DNA of 64,000 bases, taken from positions 62,001 through 126,000 of the forward strand of contig NZ_NPKT01000016.1 of NCBI RefSeq assembly GCF_008329565.1. The letters run 5' to 3'. The notes beneath the pieces are model-generated. The model ran no database searches. It saw only the letters and a program-made list of their open reading frames with translations, and had not been told where the DNA came from. The position numbers were made by a program, and so were the translations under genes. This document shows positions 15,690-24,078 of this stretch, in pieces. How positions within the stretch are numbered: position 1 is the first letter of the stretch; every line of letters starts with the position of its first letter. This DNA comes from Mycolicibacterium sp. P1-5. GTDB lineage: Bacteria > Actinomycetota > Actinomycetes > Mycobacteriales > Mycobacteriaceae.

Positions 15690-18188
15690 ATGTCGGAGCC
15701 ACACCCCACGCGGGGTGCCACGGTTGGCAAGCTCGCGTTGTACTGCCTGCTGGCCGGTGTCTTGGTGGCCGCCATGCTGTTTCCACTCGCAGGCGGGGTG
15801 GGCATCGTGGTCAATCACGCCTCTGACGTGGCGGCGCAGGACTCTGCCGACCTGATGACGGGTGAGGTACCCACGGTGACCACGATGGTGGACACCGCCG
15901 GTAATCCGATCGCCTGGGTTTATGTGCAGCGCCGGTGGCCGGTGCCCAGCGACCGGATCGCCGACACGATGAAATTGGCGATCGTCTCAATCGAGGACAA
16001 GCGCTTCGCCGACCACAACGGCGTCGACGTCCAGGGCACCCTCACCGGTCTGATCGGCTACCTCAGGGGTGATCTCGATACCCGTGGCGGGTCGACGATC
16101 GAGCAGCAGTACGTCAAGAACTACAACCTGTTGGTCAACGCCCAGACCGACGCCGAGCGGCGGGCTGCGGTCGAAACCACACCGGCGCGCAAACTGCGCG
16201 AGATCCGGATGGCCCTGGCCATGGACAAGGCGATCTCCAAACCCGAGATCCTCACCCGGTACCTGAACCTGGTGTACTTCGGTAACGGCGCCTACGGGGT
16301 GCAGGACGCGGCCAAGACGTACTTCGGCATCAACTCGACCGATCTGAACTGGCAGCAGGCCGCGCTGCTCGCAGGCATCGTCCAATCCACCAGCGCGCTG
16401 AACCCGTACTCCAACCCCGAGGCCGCGCTGGCCCGCCGCAACGTCGTCCTCGACACGATGATCGAGAACCTGCCGGACCGGGCGGACGAGCTACGCGCCG
16501 CCCGCCAGCAGCCGCTGGGCATCCTGCCGCAGCCGAACTCGCTGCCGGAGGGCTGCATCGCCGCCGGGGACCGCGGGTTCTTCTGCGACTACGTGTTGCA
16601 GTACCTGGCCCGCGCGGGGCTGTCCAAGGACGACGTCGCGCGCAACGGCTACCTGATTCGCACCACCCTGGACCCGAAGGTCCAGAATAGTGTGAAAAGG
16701 GCGATCGACACCGTCGCCAGCCCGCAGCTGGACGGAGTGGCCAGCGTGATGAGTGTCATCCAGCCCGGCAAGACCAGCCACAAGGTGCTCGCTATGGGCG
16801 ACAACCGCGGATACGGCCTGCAGCTCGACGCCGGTCAGACCGTTCAGCCACAGCCGTTTTCGCTGGCCGGTGACGGCGCCGGCTCGATCTTCAAGATCTT
16901 CACCACCGCCGCCGCTCTCGAGATGGGCATGGGCATCAGCGCCCAGCTCGATGTTCCGGGGTCGTTCCAGGGCAAAGGCTTGGGTAGCAGCAGCACGCCG
17001 GGTTGTCCGAAGGAGACCTGGTGTGTGAAGAATGCCGGCAACTACCGCAGCCCGATGAGCGTGACAGACGCGCTGGCGCAGTCGCCGAACACCGCCTTCG
17101 CCAAGTTGATCCAGCAGATCGGCGTGACCCGGGCGGTCGACATGGCGGTCCGGCTGGGATTGCGCTCCTATGCCGAGCCGGGCACAGCGCGCGCCTATCA
17201 GCCTGACAGCAACGAGAGTCTGGCCGACTTCGTCAAGCGCCAGAACCTGGGCTCGTTCACACTGGGGCCCTTCGAGTTGAACGCGCTCGAATTGTCCAAC
17301 GTGGCAGCCACACTGGCGTCCGGCGGTATGTGGTGCCCACCGAGCCCGGTGGACAAGATCTTCGATAGGAACGGTCGTGAGGTAACCGTCCAGACGCCGG
17401 CCTGCGAGCAGGTGGTACCCGAGGGGCTGGCCAATACGCTGGCCAACGGGCTGTCCAAGGACGCCACCGGCGGCACCGCGGCCGGTTCGGCCGGCTCGGT
17501 CGGCTGGAACCTGCCGATGTCAGGTAAGACCGGAACCACCGAATCACACCGCTCCTCAGGCTTTGTCGGCTTCACCAACCATTACGCCGCGGCCAACTAC
17601 ATCTTCGACGACTCGACCAGCCCGGGTGGCTTGTGCTCATTTCCATTGCGCAAGTGCGGAGACGGCAACCTGTACGGCGGCACCGAGCCGGCACGGACCT
17701 GGTTCCTTGCGATGAAGCCCGTCGCAGAAGACTTCGGCCCGATCGCATTGCCGCCCACCGACAAGCGCTACGTCGACGGCGGGTCGGGGAGCGTGGTGCC
17801 CAGTGTCACCGGCCTGAGCTTCGATGCCGCGCGAAAGCGTTTGCGGGATGCTGGTTTTCAGGTCGCAGACCTACCGACCCCGGTCAACAGTTACACGTCG
17901 AAGGGAGCGGTCGTCGGCACCACGCCGTCCGGCAAGACGATTCCCGGGTCGATCGTCACGATCAACACCAGTACCGGCGTTGCACCGGCTCCGCCGCCGG
18001 AGTTGGAACCGAGACGCACCGAAGCTCCCCCACCGCCGGATGCCCCACCGCCGGATGTGAACGTCATCAACATCCCCGGCCTGCCGCCGATCACACTGCC
18101 CATGGCTCCGCCGCCGGCACCGCCGCCGGCCCCGGCACCCGAGCCGCCGCCCCCTCCGCCGGCCGACGCGCCTCCTCCACCGCCGTAG
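15690..18188 (+). CDS. Class A penicillin-binding protein, PonA2-like, with PASTA domain
   Basis: An 832-residue bifunctional peptidoglycan synthase. Order: one N-terminal transmembrane helix (about 14-42); GT51 glycosyltransferase with the catalytic Glu in SIEDKRFADH (Glu about 102) and DTRGGSTIEQQYVKN; transpeptidase with the active Ser in GAGSIFKIF (about 398), SPN in LAQSPNTAF and SGKTGTTE (about 612); then one PASTA domain (about 696-760, VPSVTGLSFDAARKRLRDAG) and a Pro-rich tail. The sequence is closest to Rv3682 PonA2 as I remember it, but ponA2 is elsewhere in M. tuberculosis, so this is either a relocated or an extra copy. PASTA domains bind muropeptide or beta-lactam. It precedes the DinB gene by 26 bases. 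Confidence 0.94.
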   Translation: MSEPHPTRGATVGKLALYCLLAGVLVAAMLFPLAGGVGIVVNHASDVAAQDSADLMTGEVPTVTTMVDTAGNPIAWVYVQRRWPVPSDRIADTMKLAIVSIEDKRFADHNGVDVQGTLTGLIGYLRGDLDTRGGSTIEQQYVKNYNLLVNAQTDAERRAAVETTPARKLREIRMALAMDKAISKPEILTRYLNLVYFGNGAYGVQDAAKTYFGINSTDLNWQQAALLAGIVQSTSALNPYSNPEAALARRNVVLDTMIENLPDRADELRAARQQPLGILPQPNSLPEGCIAAGDRGFFCDYVLQYLARAGLSKDDVARNGYLIRTTLDPKVQNSVKRAIDTVASPQLDGVASVMSVIQPGKTSHKVLAMGDNRGYGLQLDAGQTVQPQPFSLAGDGAGSIFKIFTTAAALEMGMGISAQLDVPGSFQGKGLGSSSTPGCPKETWCVKNAGNYRSPMSVTDALAQSPNTAFAKLIQQIGVTRAVDMAVRLGLRSYAEPGTARAYQPDSNESLADFVKRQNLGSFTLGPFELNALELSNVAATLASGGMWCPPSPVDKIFDRNGREVTVQTPACEQVVPEGLANTLANGLSKDATGGTAAGSAGSVGWNLPMSGKTGTTESHRSSGFVGFTNHYAAANYIFDDSTSPGGLCSFPLRKCGDGNLYGGTEPARTWFLAMKPVAEDFGPIALPPTDKRYVDGGSGSVVPSVTGLSFDAARKRLRDAGFQVADLPTPVNSYTSKGAVVGTTPSGKTIPGSIVTINTSTGVAPAPPPELEPRRTEAPPPPDAPPPDVNVINIPGLPPITLPMAPPPAPPPAPAPEPPPPPPADAPPPPP

Positions 18189-18206
18189 GCAGTGTCGGAC
18201 CGGCAT

Positions 18207-18222
18207 GCGAACATATGTTCGT
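18207..18222. promoter_or_regulatory. SOS/LexA-box-like palindrome overlapping the dinB start
   Basis: GCGAACATATGTTCGT contains a perfect 14-base palindrome (CGAAC-ATAT-GTTCG, 18208-18221). It fits the mycobacterial/Gram-positive SOS box CGAAC-N4-GTTCG. The ATG in its centre (18215) is the annotated dinB start and the GTG at 18221 is an alternative start two codons later. LexA bound here would block initiation of a leaderless or very short-leader transcript. Confidence 0.65.
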
Positions 18223-19420
18223 GTCCGGCGACCGGGCGACCATTCTGCACGCTGATCTCGACTCGTTCTACGCCTCGGTCGAGCAGCGCGACGACCCGAC
18301 GCTGCGCGGCCGCCCGGTGATCGTGGGCGGTGGGGTGGTGCTGGCCGCCAGCTACGAGGCCAAAGCGTACGGCGTGCGTACGGCGATGGGTGGCCACCAG
18401 GCCCGACGGCTATGCCCGGCGGCAGTGGTCGTCCCGCCGCGGATGTCGGCCTACAGCCAGGCCAGCGACGAGGTCTTCGAGGTCTTCCGCGACACCACAC
18501 CGCTGGTCGAACCGCTCTCGGTGGACGAGGCGTTTCTCGATGTGTCCGGATTGCAGCGGCTCGCCGGGAACCCGGTCCAGATCGGAGCGCGGCTGCGCGA
18601 GGAGGTTCGCGACCGGGTCGGGCTGCCGATCACGGTGGGAATCGCACGCACCAAGTTCCTGGCCAAGGTCGCCAGCCAGGAAGCCAAACCCGACGGGCTC
18701 CTCTTGGTGCCGCCCGAGCGGGAGCTGGAATTCCTGCATCCGCTGCCGGTACGCCGGCTGTGGGGGGTCGGGCCCAAGACAGCTGACAAGCTGCACGTGC
18801 ACGGCATCGAGACCGTCGCCCAGGTCGCCGAACTCGGGGAGTCGATGCTGGCCTCGATGGTCGGCCCGGCGATGGGCCGTCAGCTGTATTCGTTGTCGCG
18901 CAACATCGATCGGCGTCGGGTCGACACGGGGCGTCGCCGCCGCTCGGTCGGAGCACAGCGGGCACTCGGCCGAAGACGGATCACGCCCGCCGAGCTGGAC
19001 GCCGTGGTGATCAACCTCGTCGACCGGATCACCCGCCGCATGCGCTCGGCGCAACGTACCGGCCGAACCGTGGTGCTGCGCTTGCGATTCGATGATTTCA
19101 CCCGCGTCACCCGCTCACACACGATGGCCAAGGCCACCGGATCGACCGAACCGATCCTGGCCGCCGCGCGCGGACTTGTCGCGATGGCCGAATCGCTCAT
19201 CGCCGAGCGCGGTATCACCCTGATCGGATTTGCGGTGACCAATATCGACCCCGACGGTGCGCAGCAGCTGGAGCTACCGCTCGACGGCGGACGGCCCGAG
19301 ACACTGGACCTCGACACCGCGGTCGACAGGGTCCGGCGGCGCTACGGCAATGCCGTGCTGACCCGCGGCGTGCTGGTCGGCCGCGACCCCGGTCTTGAGA
19401 TGCCGCATCTGCCGGATTAG
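18215..19420 (+). CDS. dinB: Y-family DNA polymerase IV (DinB type)
   Basis: A 401-residue translesion polymerase. It shows the catalytic motifs ILHADLDSFYASVEQ (metal Asp about 14) and PLSVDEAFLDVSG (Asp-Glu about 107), the thumb GVGPKTADKLHVHGI helix-hairpin-helix, and a little-finger domain. The C-terminal EMPHLPD is not a clear beta-clamp motif (LPLD earlier, QLELPLDGG, may serve). The ATG at 18215 lies inside an SOS-like palindrome; GTG 18221 is a near-equal alternative. Rapid growers carry a third dinB near ethR (dinB3 in M. smegmatis, from memory), which this probably is. The stop overlaps the convergent PHP gene. Confidence 0.93.
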   Translation: MFVSGDRATILHADLDSFYASVEQRDDPTLRGRPVIVGGGVVLAASYEAKAYGVRTAMGGHQARRLCPAAVVVPPRMSAYSQASDEVFEVFRDTTPLVEPLSVDEAFLDVSGLQRLAGNPVQIGARLREEVRDRVGLPITVGIARTKFLAKVASQEAKPDGLLLVPPERELEFLHPLPVRRLWGVGPKTADKLHVHGIETVAQVAELGESMLASMVGPAMGRQLYSLSRNIDRRRVDTGRRRRSVGAQRALGRRRITPAELDAVVINLVDRITRRMRSAQRTGRTVVLRLRFDDFTRVTRSHTMAKATGSTEPILAAARGLVAMAESLIAERGITLIGFAVTNIDPDGAQQLELPLDGGRPETLDLDTAVDRVRRRYGNAVLTRGVLVGRDPGLEMPHLPD

Positions 19421-20421
19421 CCTGCGGCCCAAGCCAACAGCTTCTCGACAGGCCAGGTGTTGACGATTCGCCCGACAGGAACGTCGCTGTCGAGCGCCCG
19501 CTGCGCACCGTAACCGAGGAAGTCCAGCTGACCCGGTGCATGGGCGTCGGTGTCGATCGAGAAGTCACATCCGATGTCCAGCGCCAACTTGAGCAACCGG
19601 GTCGGCGGATCGCGACGCTCGGGACGCGAATTGATCTCCACGGCGGTGTTGTTGTCCCGACACGCGGTGAAAACCTTCTCGGCGTCGAACTTCGACTCCG
19701 GGCGCAGTCCGCGGTTGCCGGTCACCAACCGTCCCGTGCAGTGGCCGAGGACATTGACCCGCGAGTTGGCCACCGCACGGATCATCCGGCGGGTCATCGA
19801 CGGTTCGTCCATCGCCAGCTTGGAGTGCACGCTGGCAACGACGACGTCGAGACGATCCAGCAGCTCGGGCTCCTGGTCCAGGGTGCCGTCCTCGAGGATG
19901 TCGACCTCGATGCCGGTGAGAATCCGGAAGGGGGCCATGGTTTCCCGCAGTTCGTCGATGACATCGAGCTGATGGCGCAACCGATCCGGCGACAGCCCGT
20001 TGGCTATGGTCAACCGCGGCGAATGGTCGGTGAGCACGCAGTATTCGTGCCCCAGTGCAGCCGCGGCGGCCATCATCTCCGGGATCGGCGCGGACCCATC
20101 CGACCAGTTCGAATGCAGGTGCAGGTCGCCCCGCAGCGCGGCGCGAATGTCACCACCACCGAGATCGGCTGCTGTGCTTCGTAATTCAACCAGAACATCG
20201 GGTTCCTGGCCGGCCCAGGCCTGGGCGATCACCTTGGCGGTTTTCGGTCCGATCCCAGGCAGGCTCTGCCAGCTGTTGGCTCGGCCGTGCCGGTCGCGGG
20301 TCTGCTCGTCCAGCGCCTCGACGATGTCGGCGGCCTTGCGGTAGGCCATCACCCGCCGGGAATCCTCCCGCGCGCGATCCTTGTAGTACGCGATCTCGCG
20401 TAGTGCGGTCACCGGGTCCAT
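19417..20421 (-). CDS. PHP-domain phosphoesterase with HhH region (Rv3856c family)
   Basis: A 334-residue protein. ATG 20421 is chosen over 20442 because the family starts MDPVTALREIAYYKDRARED and the length then equals the homologue. The N-terminal 90 residues are a helix-hairpin-helix region like that of PolX (SLPGIGPKTAKVIAQA). The rest is a PHP metal-dependent phosphoesterase: DLHLHSNWSDGS, CVLTDHSP, GIEVDIL, VVASVHSK, LGHCTGR, EINSRPERRDPP, IDTDAHAPGQ, which supply the His/Asp/Glu metal ligands. There is no polymerase domain. It probably acts as a nuclease or phosphatase in DNA repair, as the adjoining dinB suggests. Confidence 0.93.
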   Translation of the reverse strand: MDPVTALREIAYYKDRAREDSRRVMAYRKAADIVEALDEQTRDRHGRANSWQSLPGIGPKTAKVIAQAWAGQEPDVLVELRSTAADLGGGDIRAALRGDLHLHSNWSDGSAPIPEMMAAAAALGHEYCVLTDHSPRLTIANGLSPDRLRHQLDVIDELRETMAPFRILTGIEVDILEDGTLDQEPELLDRLDVVVASVHSKLAMDEPSMTRRMIRAVANSRVNVLGHCTGRLVTGNRGLRPESKFDAEKVFTACRDNNTAVEINSRPERRDPPTRLLKLALDIGCDFSIDTDAHAPGQLDFLGYGAQRALDSDVPVGRIVNTWPVEKLLAWAAG

Positions 20422-20484
20422 GACTCCAGTGTGCCCCGCCACAGTCCGATCGATTTGCCCGCGAGACGCAATCCGGCTACGTTG

Positions 20485-20523
20485 ATTGAGGAATTCTTCA
20501 ATCCATCAATCAATCAATCAATC
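20485..20523 (+). promoter_or_regulatory. ArsR operator-like repeat and ATCA tandem repeat
   Basis: ATTGAGGAATTCTTCAAT (20485-20502) is an 18-base inverted repeat with one mismatched pair. It is followed at 20505-20523 by 4.75 copies of the tetranucleotide ATCA, 12 bases before the arsR start. ATTGA/TCAAT arms are typical of ArsR/SmtB operators. The copy number of the tetranucleotide could vary and change promoter spacing. Confidence 0.6.
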
Positions 20524-20534
20524 CGAGGCTGCTT

Positions 20535-20912
20535 GTGCCCATCAGCTCCCCAGGCGCCGGTGAGCGGCCGCTCTACGAGATCAAAGCCAACCTTTTCAAG
20601 GCACTCGCCCACCCGGCCCGTATCCGCGTCCTCGAGATCCTGTCGGCCAACGCCGGACCGACCCCGGTCAGCGAAATCCTCGCCGCCACCGACATCGAAC
20701 CCACGCTGCTCTCGCAGCACCTGGCAGTCCTCAAACGTCATCACGTCGTTTCGGCCGAACGCACCGGCAACGCGGTCTTCTATGAGCTCTCCCATCCCTC
20801 GATCCGGGATCTGCTGGTGTCCGCCCGCGGCTTCCTGGCCGACACCCTCAAGGCACGCCACGAGCAACTCTCGGCCTTCGACGCGCTACCGCCGGTAGGG
20901 AATCCGCAATGA
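20535..20912 (+). CDS. ArsR/SmtB-family transcriptional regulator
   Basis: A 125-residue winged-helix regulator from GTG 20535. Core: YEIKANLFKALAHPARIRVL, ISEIL-type turn PVSEILAATDIEPTLLSQHL (recognition helix) and the wing KRHHVVSAERTGNAVFYEL. There is no CVC metal motif in helix alpha-3 and no obvious alpha-5 His/Asp set, so it may sense something other than a heavy metal. It is coupled by a 4-base overlap to a SulP transporter and preceded by a palindrome, so it probably controls that operon. Confidence 0.93.
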   Translation: MPISSPGAGERPLYEIKANLFKALAHPARIRVLEILSANAGPTPVSEILAATDIEPTLLSQHLAVLKRHHVVSAERTGNAVFYELSHPSIRDLLVSARGFLADTLKARHEQLSAFDALPPVGNPQ

Positions 20913-22555
20913 TCGCCAGGGCCACCGGTCAATTGGCGCGGCTGCTTCCTCGTCTCAGTGACTACGCCGACGTGCCCCGGTCGTGGCGCCGGGACATCCT
21001 CGCCGGGATCACGGTGGGTGTGGTCGCGCTGCCACTGGCATTGGCGTTCGGAATCAGCTCCGGAGTCGGGGCGGCCGCCGGATTGATCACCGCGGTGATC
21101 GCGGGAGTGGTCGCCGCAGTGTTCGGCGGCTCCCACGTCCAGGTGTCGGGGCCCACTGGAGCGATGGCGGTGGTGCTCGCACCCATCGTGGCCCAGCACG
21201 GGGTGGGCAGCGTCGCGCTGGTCACGGCGTTGGCCGGGGTGATCGTGCTGGCTGCCGGCATCACCGGCCTGGGTCGCGCGGTGACATTCATTCCCTGGCC
21301 GGTGATCGAGGGCTTCACCCTCGGCATCGCGGCCATCATCTTCCTGCAGCAGGTGCCCGCCGCATTCGGCGCGGTGGCCCCGAGCGGGCAACGCACGCTG
21401 GCCGCCGCCTGGACGGTCGCCTCCCATGCCGACTGGTCGTCGGCATATCGCACGCTGGCCGTAGTGGGCTTCGTAGCCGCATTCATGGTCGGTATGCCGC
21501 GGTTGCACCGCGGCATACCGGAATCCCTGACCGCGGTCGCCGCCGCAACCCTGATCGTGGTGGTGTTTCACCTCCCGGTAGGGACGATCGGGAACCTGCC
21601 GTCGCATCTGCCTGCGCCCGTCATACCGCACGCCGACCTCGGCGCGCTGCGCACGCTGCTCGGTGCAGCGGTGGCCATCGCCGCGCTCGCCGCGATCGAA
21701 TCGCTGCTGTCCGCGCGGGTGGCGGCGACCATGTCGCCCAGCGGCCCCTACGACCCCGACCGCGAACTCGTCGGGCAGGGACTGGCGTCGATGGCGTCCG
21801 GACTCTTCGGTGGCATGCCGGCCACCGGTGCGATCGCCCGCACCGCGGTCAACGTGCGCTCGGGAGCTCGCACCCGGTTGTCGGCCATCGTGCATTCCGC
21901 GCTGTTACTGGGTGTCGTCTATCTGGCCACCGGGCCGGTGGCAGCAATCCCGTTGTCCGCCTTGGCCGGAGTGTTGATGGTGACTTCGTTCCGGATGATC
22001 TCGGCGGCCACCGTCGGAAAAATCGTCCTCCGCTCGACCCGCTCGGACGCGCTGGCATTCGTCCTGACAGCCGTCGTCACTGTGTGCTTCGACCTGATCG
22101 AGGCGGTCGAGATCGGGATCCTGATCGCGGCGTTCTTCGCGCTGCGCACGGTGGCGCGGCGCAGCAGCGTGGCCCGCGAAGACCTGCCCGGCCCATACCA
22201 ACTGGGCGACGAGCGCATCGCGCTGCTGCGACTGGACGGCGCGATGTTCTTCGGTGCGGCCGAGCGTCTCTCCAATGCGATCACCACCCACCCCGATGTG
22301 TCCGTCGTCATCATCCGCATGTCGCAGCTGGGCATGCTGGACGCCACCGGCGCCCACACCCTCGCCGAAATCACCGAGGACCTCGAGGCCAGGGGCGTCA
22401 CCGTCATCATCAAAGGGGTGCAGCCCGAGCACATGGCCTTGCTCGCCAACATGGGCATCGTCGACGCGCTGCGCCACGAGAATCACCTGATCGACTCCCT
22501 CGACGACGCGATCAGACACGCGCGCTCCCACGCGGCCCCGGTGGTTTATCCCTGA
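20909..22555 (+). CDS. SulP-family anion transporter with STAS domain
   Basis: A 548-residue protein. About twelve membrane helices (residues 28-410) include the family signature GITVGVVALPLALAFGISSG and SGPTGAMAVVL. A cytoplasmic STAS domain (about 430-535) contains VIIRMSQLGMLDATGAHTL. SulP proteins move sulfate, bicarbonate or other anions; the substrate here is not certain. The start overlaps the ArsR gene by four bases (ATGA). A strong inverted repeat lies inside the gene at 21491-21519. Bicarbonate is a reasonable alternative to sulfate because there is no ABC-type sulfate context. Confidence 0.93.
   Translation: MIARATGQLARLLPRLSDYADVPRSWRRDILAGITVGVVALPLALAFGISSGVGAAAGLITAVIAGVVAAVFGGSHVQVSGPTGAMAVVLAPIVAQHGVGSVALVTALAGVIVLAAGITGLGRAVTFIPWPVIEGFTLGIAAIIFLQQVPAAFGAVAPSGQRTLAAAWTVASHADWSSAYRTLAVVGFVAAFMVGMPRLHRGIPESLTAVAAATLIVVVFHLPVGTIGNLPSHLPAPVIPHADLGALRTLLGAAVAIAALAAIESLLSARVAATMSPSGPYDPDRELVGQGLASMASGLFGGMPATGAIARTAVNVRSGARTRLSAIVHSALLLGVVYLATGPVAAIPLSALAGVLMVTSFRMISAATVGKIVLRSTRSDALAFVLTAVVTVCFDLIEAVEIGILIAAFFALRTVARRSSVAREDLPGPYQLGDERIALLRLDGAMFFGAAERLSNAITTHPDVSVVIIRMSQLGMLDATGAHTLAEITEDLEARGVTVIIKGVQPEHMALLANMGIVDALRHENHLIDSLDDAIRHARSHAAPVVYP
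21491..21519. repeat. Perfect 12-bp inverted repeat inside the SulP gene
   Basis: GGTATGCCGCGG (21491-21502), a 5-base loop, then CCGCGGCATACC (21508-21519). Both arms are coding (GMPRLHRGIPE region), so the hairpin is in the transcript. It could slow ribosomes, act as an intragenic terminator-like hairpin, or be a chance result of GC-rich codons. Confidence 0.75.
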
Positions 22556-22579
22556 CGACGTGCGGGTAATGCCGAAGGC

Positions 22580-22843
22580 ATGTTGTCCGTCCAGTTGGTG
22601 ATCGCCTACTTGAGCGCCGCAGCGCTCGTCACGGGCGGCGCGATGGCGTTCGCCGCCTGGTCACGTAGGAGTCAACCGGCCAATCCGGGCGTCACCGCCG
22701 GTCCGGCGGTTCTCGCCGGTGCGTTGTGGCCACTGATCATCGTCGGGATGGCCCAATGGGTGCTCGTGCACGCACTGGGCAAAGCGCTGCGCCAGGAGCC
22801 CGCCCGCGACATCGAACTGATCCAGCTGAACACCGCCGCCTGA
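22580..22843 (+). CDS. Small membrane protein, 87 residues
   Basis: ATG 22580 lies 24 bases after the SulP stop on the same strand. Two hydrophobic helices (about residues 5-27 and 43-64) are separated by a short charged loop (AWSRRSQPANPG) and followed by a charged C-terminal tail (RQEPARDIELIQL). No family is recognised. The regular topology and the position in the arsR-sulP transcript support a real gene; an accessory role to the transporter is possible but unproven. Confidence 0.6.
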   Translation: MLSVQLVIAYLSAAALVTGGAMAFAAWSRRSQPANPGVTAGPAVLAGALWPLIIVGMAQWVLVHALGKALRQEPARDIELIQLNTAA

Positions 22844-22880
22844 CAGGTGCCGGTCAGCGAACCGGACTACGCTCGACCCG

Positions 22881-23723
22881 GTGCAATTCGCCTTCAAAAC
22901 CTCGCCGCAAAACACCACCTGGAATGACATGCTCGCGGTTTGGCGGGCCGCCGATGACATCGACGTCTACCACTCGGGCTGGACCTTCGATCACTTCTAT
23001 CCGATCTTCTCGGACCCGACCGGCCCCTGCCTAGAGGGCTGGACCACACTGACCGCGCTGGCACAGGCGACCACCCGGCTGCGGCTGGGCAATCTGGTCA
23101 CCGGCATCCACTACCGGCACCCCGCTGTGCTGGCCAACATGGCGGCAGCGGTCGACATCATCTCCGGCGGTCGTTTGGAGTTGGGCATCGGTGCCGGCTG
23201 GAACGAGGAGGAATCGGGCGCGTACGGCATCGAGCTCGGCAGCGTCAAAGAGCGGCTCGACCGCTTCGAAGAGGCTTGCCAGGTGCTCATCGGGTTGCTC
23301 AGCCAGGAGAGCACCACCTTTGAGGGCAGCCACTACCAGCTCAAAGACGCGCGAAACGAGCCGAAGGGTCCGCAGCGACCACACCCCCCGATCTGCATCG
23401 GCGGCAGCGGTGAGAAGCGCACCCTGCGCATCGTCGCCAAGTACGCCCAGCACTGGAACTTCGCCGGCGGAACGCCCGAAGAGTTCGCCCACAAGCGCGA
23501 CGTGCTGGCATCCCACTGCGCCGACATCGGCCGCGACGTGAACGAGATCATGCTTTCCGCCCATGTGCGGCTCAGCGAGGACCACGACTACGCGAAGGCG
23601 ATCGGCGAAGCCGCGGCGCTCGCGGCCGAAGGCCTGGACCTGGCGATCGTCTATCTGCCCCCGCCCCACGACCCTGCCGTGCTGGAGCCACTGGCCGAGG
23701 CGATCCGGGAGTCGACGCTCTAG
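22881..23723 (+). CDS. LLM-family F420-dependent oxidoreductase
   Basis: A 280-residue luciferase-like TIM barrel from GTG 22881. Family landmarks: the N-terminal strand with FAFKTSPQ, GWTTLTALAQATTRLRLGNLV, RHPAVLANMAAAVDIISGGR, LGIGAGWNEEE and PPICIGGSGEKRTLRIVAKY. This subgroup in mycobacteria usually uses F420 and reduces or oxidises small organic molecules. The substrate cannot be read from sequence. Length is typical. Confidence 0.9.
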   Translation: MQFAFKTSPQNTTWNDMLAVWRAADDIDVYHSGWTFDHFYPIFSDPTGPCLEGWTTLTALAQATTRLRLGNLVTGIHYRHPAVLANMAAAVDIISGGRLELGIGAGWNEEESGAYGIELGSVKERLDRFEEACQVLIGLLSQESTTFEGSHYQLKDARNEPKGPQRPHPPICIGGSGEKRTLRIVAKYAQHWNFAGGTPEEFAHKRDVLASHCADIGRDVNEIMLSAHVRLSEDHDYAKAIGEAAALAAEGLDLAIVYLPPPHDPAVLEPLAEAIRESTL

Positions 23724-23774
23724 ATAACGGGGTTATAACGGCTGGCAAAGCTCCACCGGCGGCAAAGCCAGTTG

Positions 23775-23915
23775 CTAGAACCCGAAGCGGACGAGTTCGT
23801 CGGCCGTGACCAGCCGCTCGTGCTTGGCCGGCCACTCACGGCTCTTCACCGGGTGACGGAAGAAGGACCAGGCTATACGCCGGACCCGCGAACGAGACAT
23901 CGGGTTGAGGTACAC
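23775..23915 (-). CDS. Short basic protein, 46 residues, between LLM gene and gltD
   Basis: GTG 23915 is preceded by GGAG eight bases upstream, a good ribosome-binding site. The ORF encodes VYLNPMSRSRVRRIAWSFF, then a basic, Trp-containing stretch (HPVKSREWPAKHERL) and ends LVRFGF before TAG. No transmembrane helix is present; one amphipathic basic helix is likely. The strand and position (upstream of nothing but gltD's 3' end) make it a stand-alone small gene. I do not recognise it with certainty. Confidence 0.55.
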   Translation of the reverse strand: MYLNPMSRSRVRRIAWSFFRHPVKSREWPAKHERLVTADELVRFGF

Positions 23916-24078
23916 AAGGATCACTCCTGTGGTCGGATCTCGATTCAACCGGAGCCCACGTTACCGCAACGCTCGCTTCAGCAATTAGAGCCAAAACCAG
24001 CCGCAAACGTCAATAGGCGCGCCGGTTAAAAAGCAGATGATTCTGCTGTGACTGAAGTGACCCGTGTTTCGTACGCCT

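Noticed and set aside
17633..18214. Long N-terminal extension of the dinB frame
   Set aside because: It overlaps the PBP gene out of frame and has no polymerase features.
23724..23774. Terminator-like repeat CTGGC...GCCAG after the LLM gene
   Set aside because: The arms are only five bases with a 20-base loop and no U-tract; not strong enough to call.
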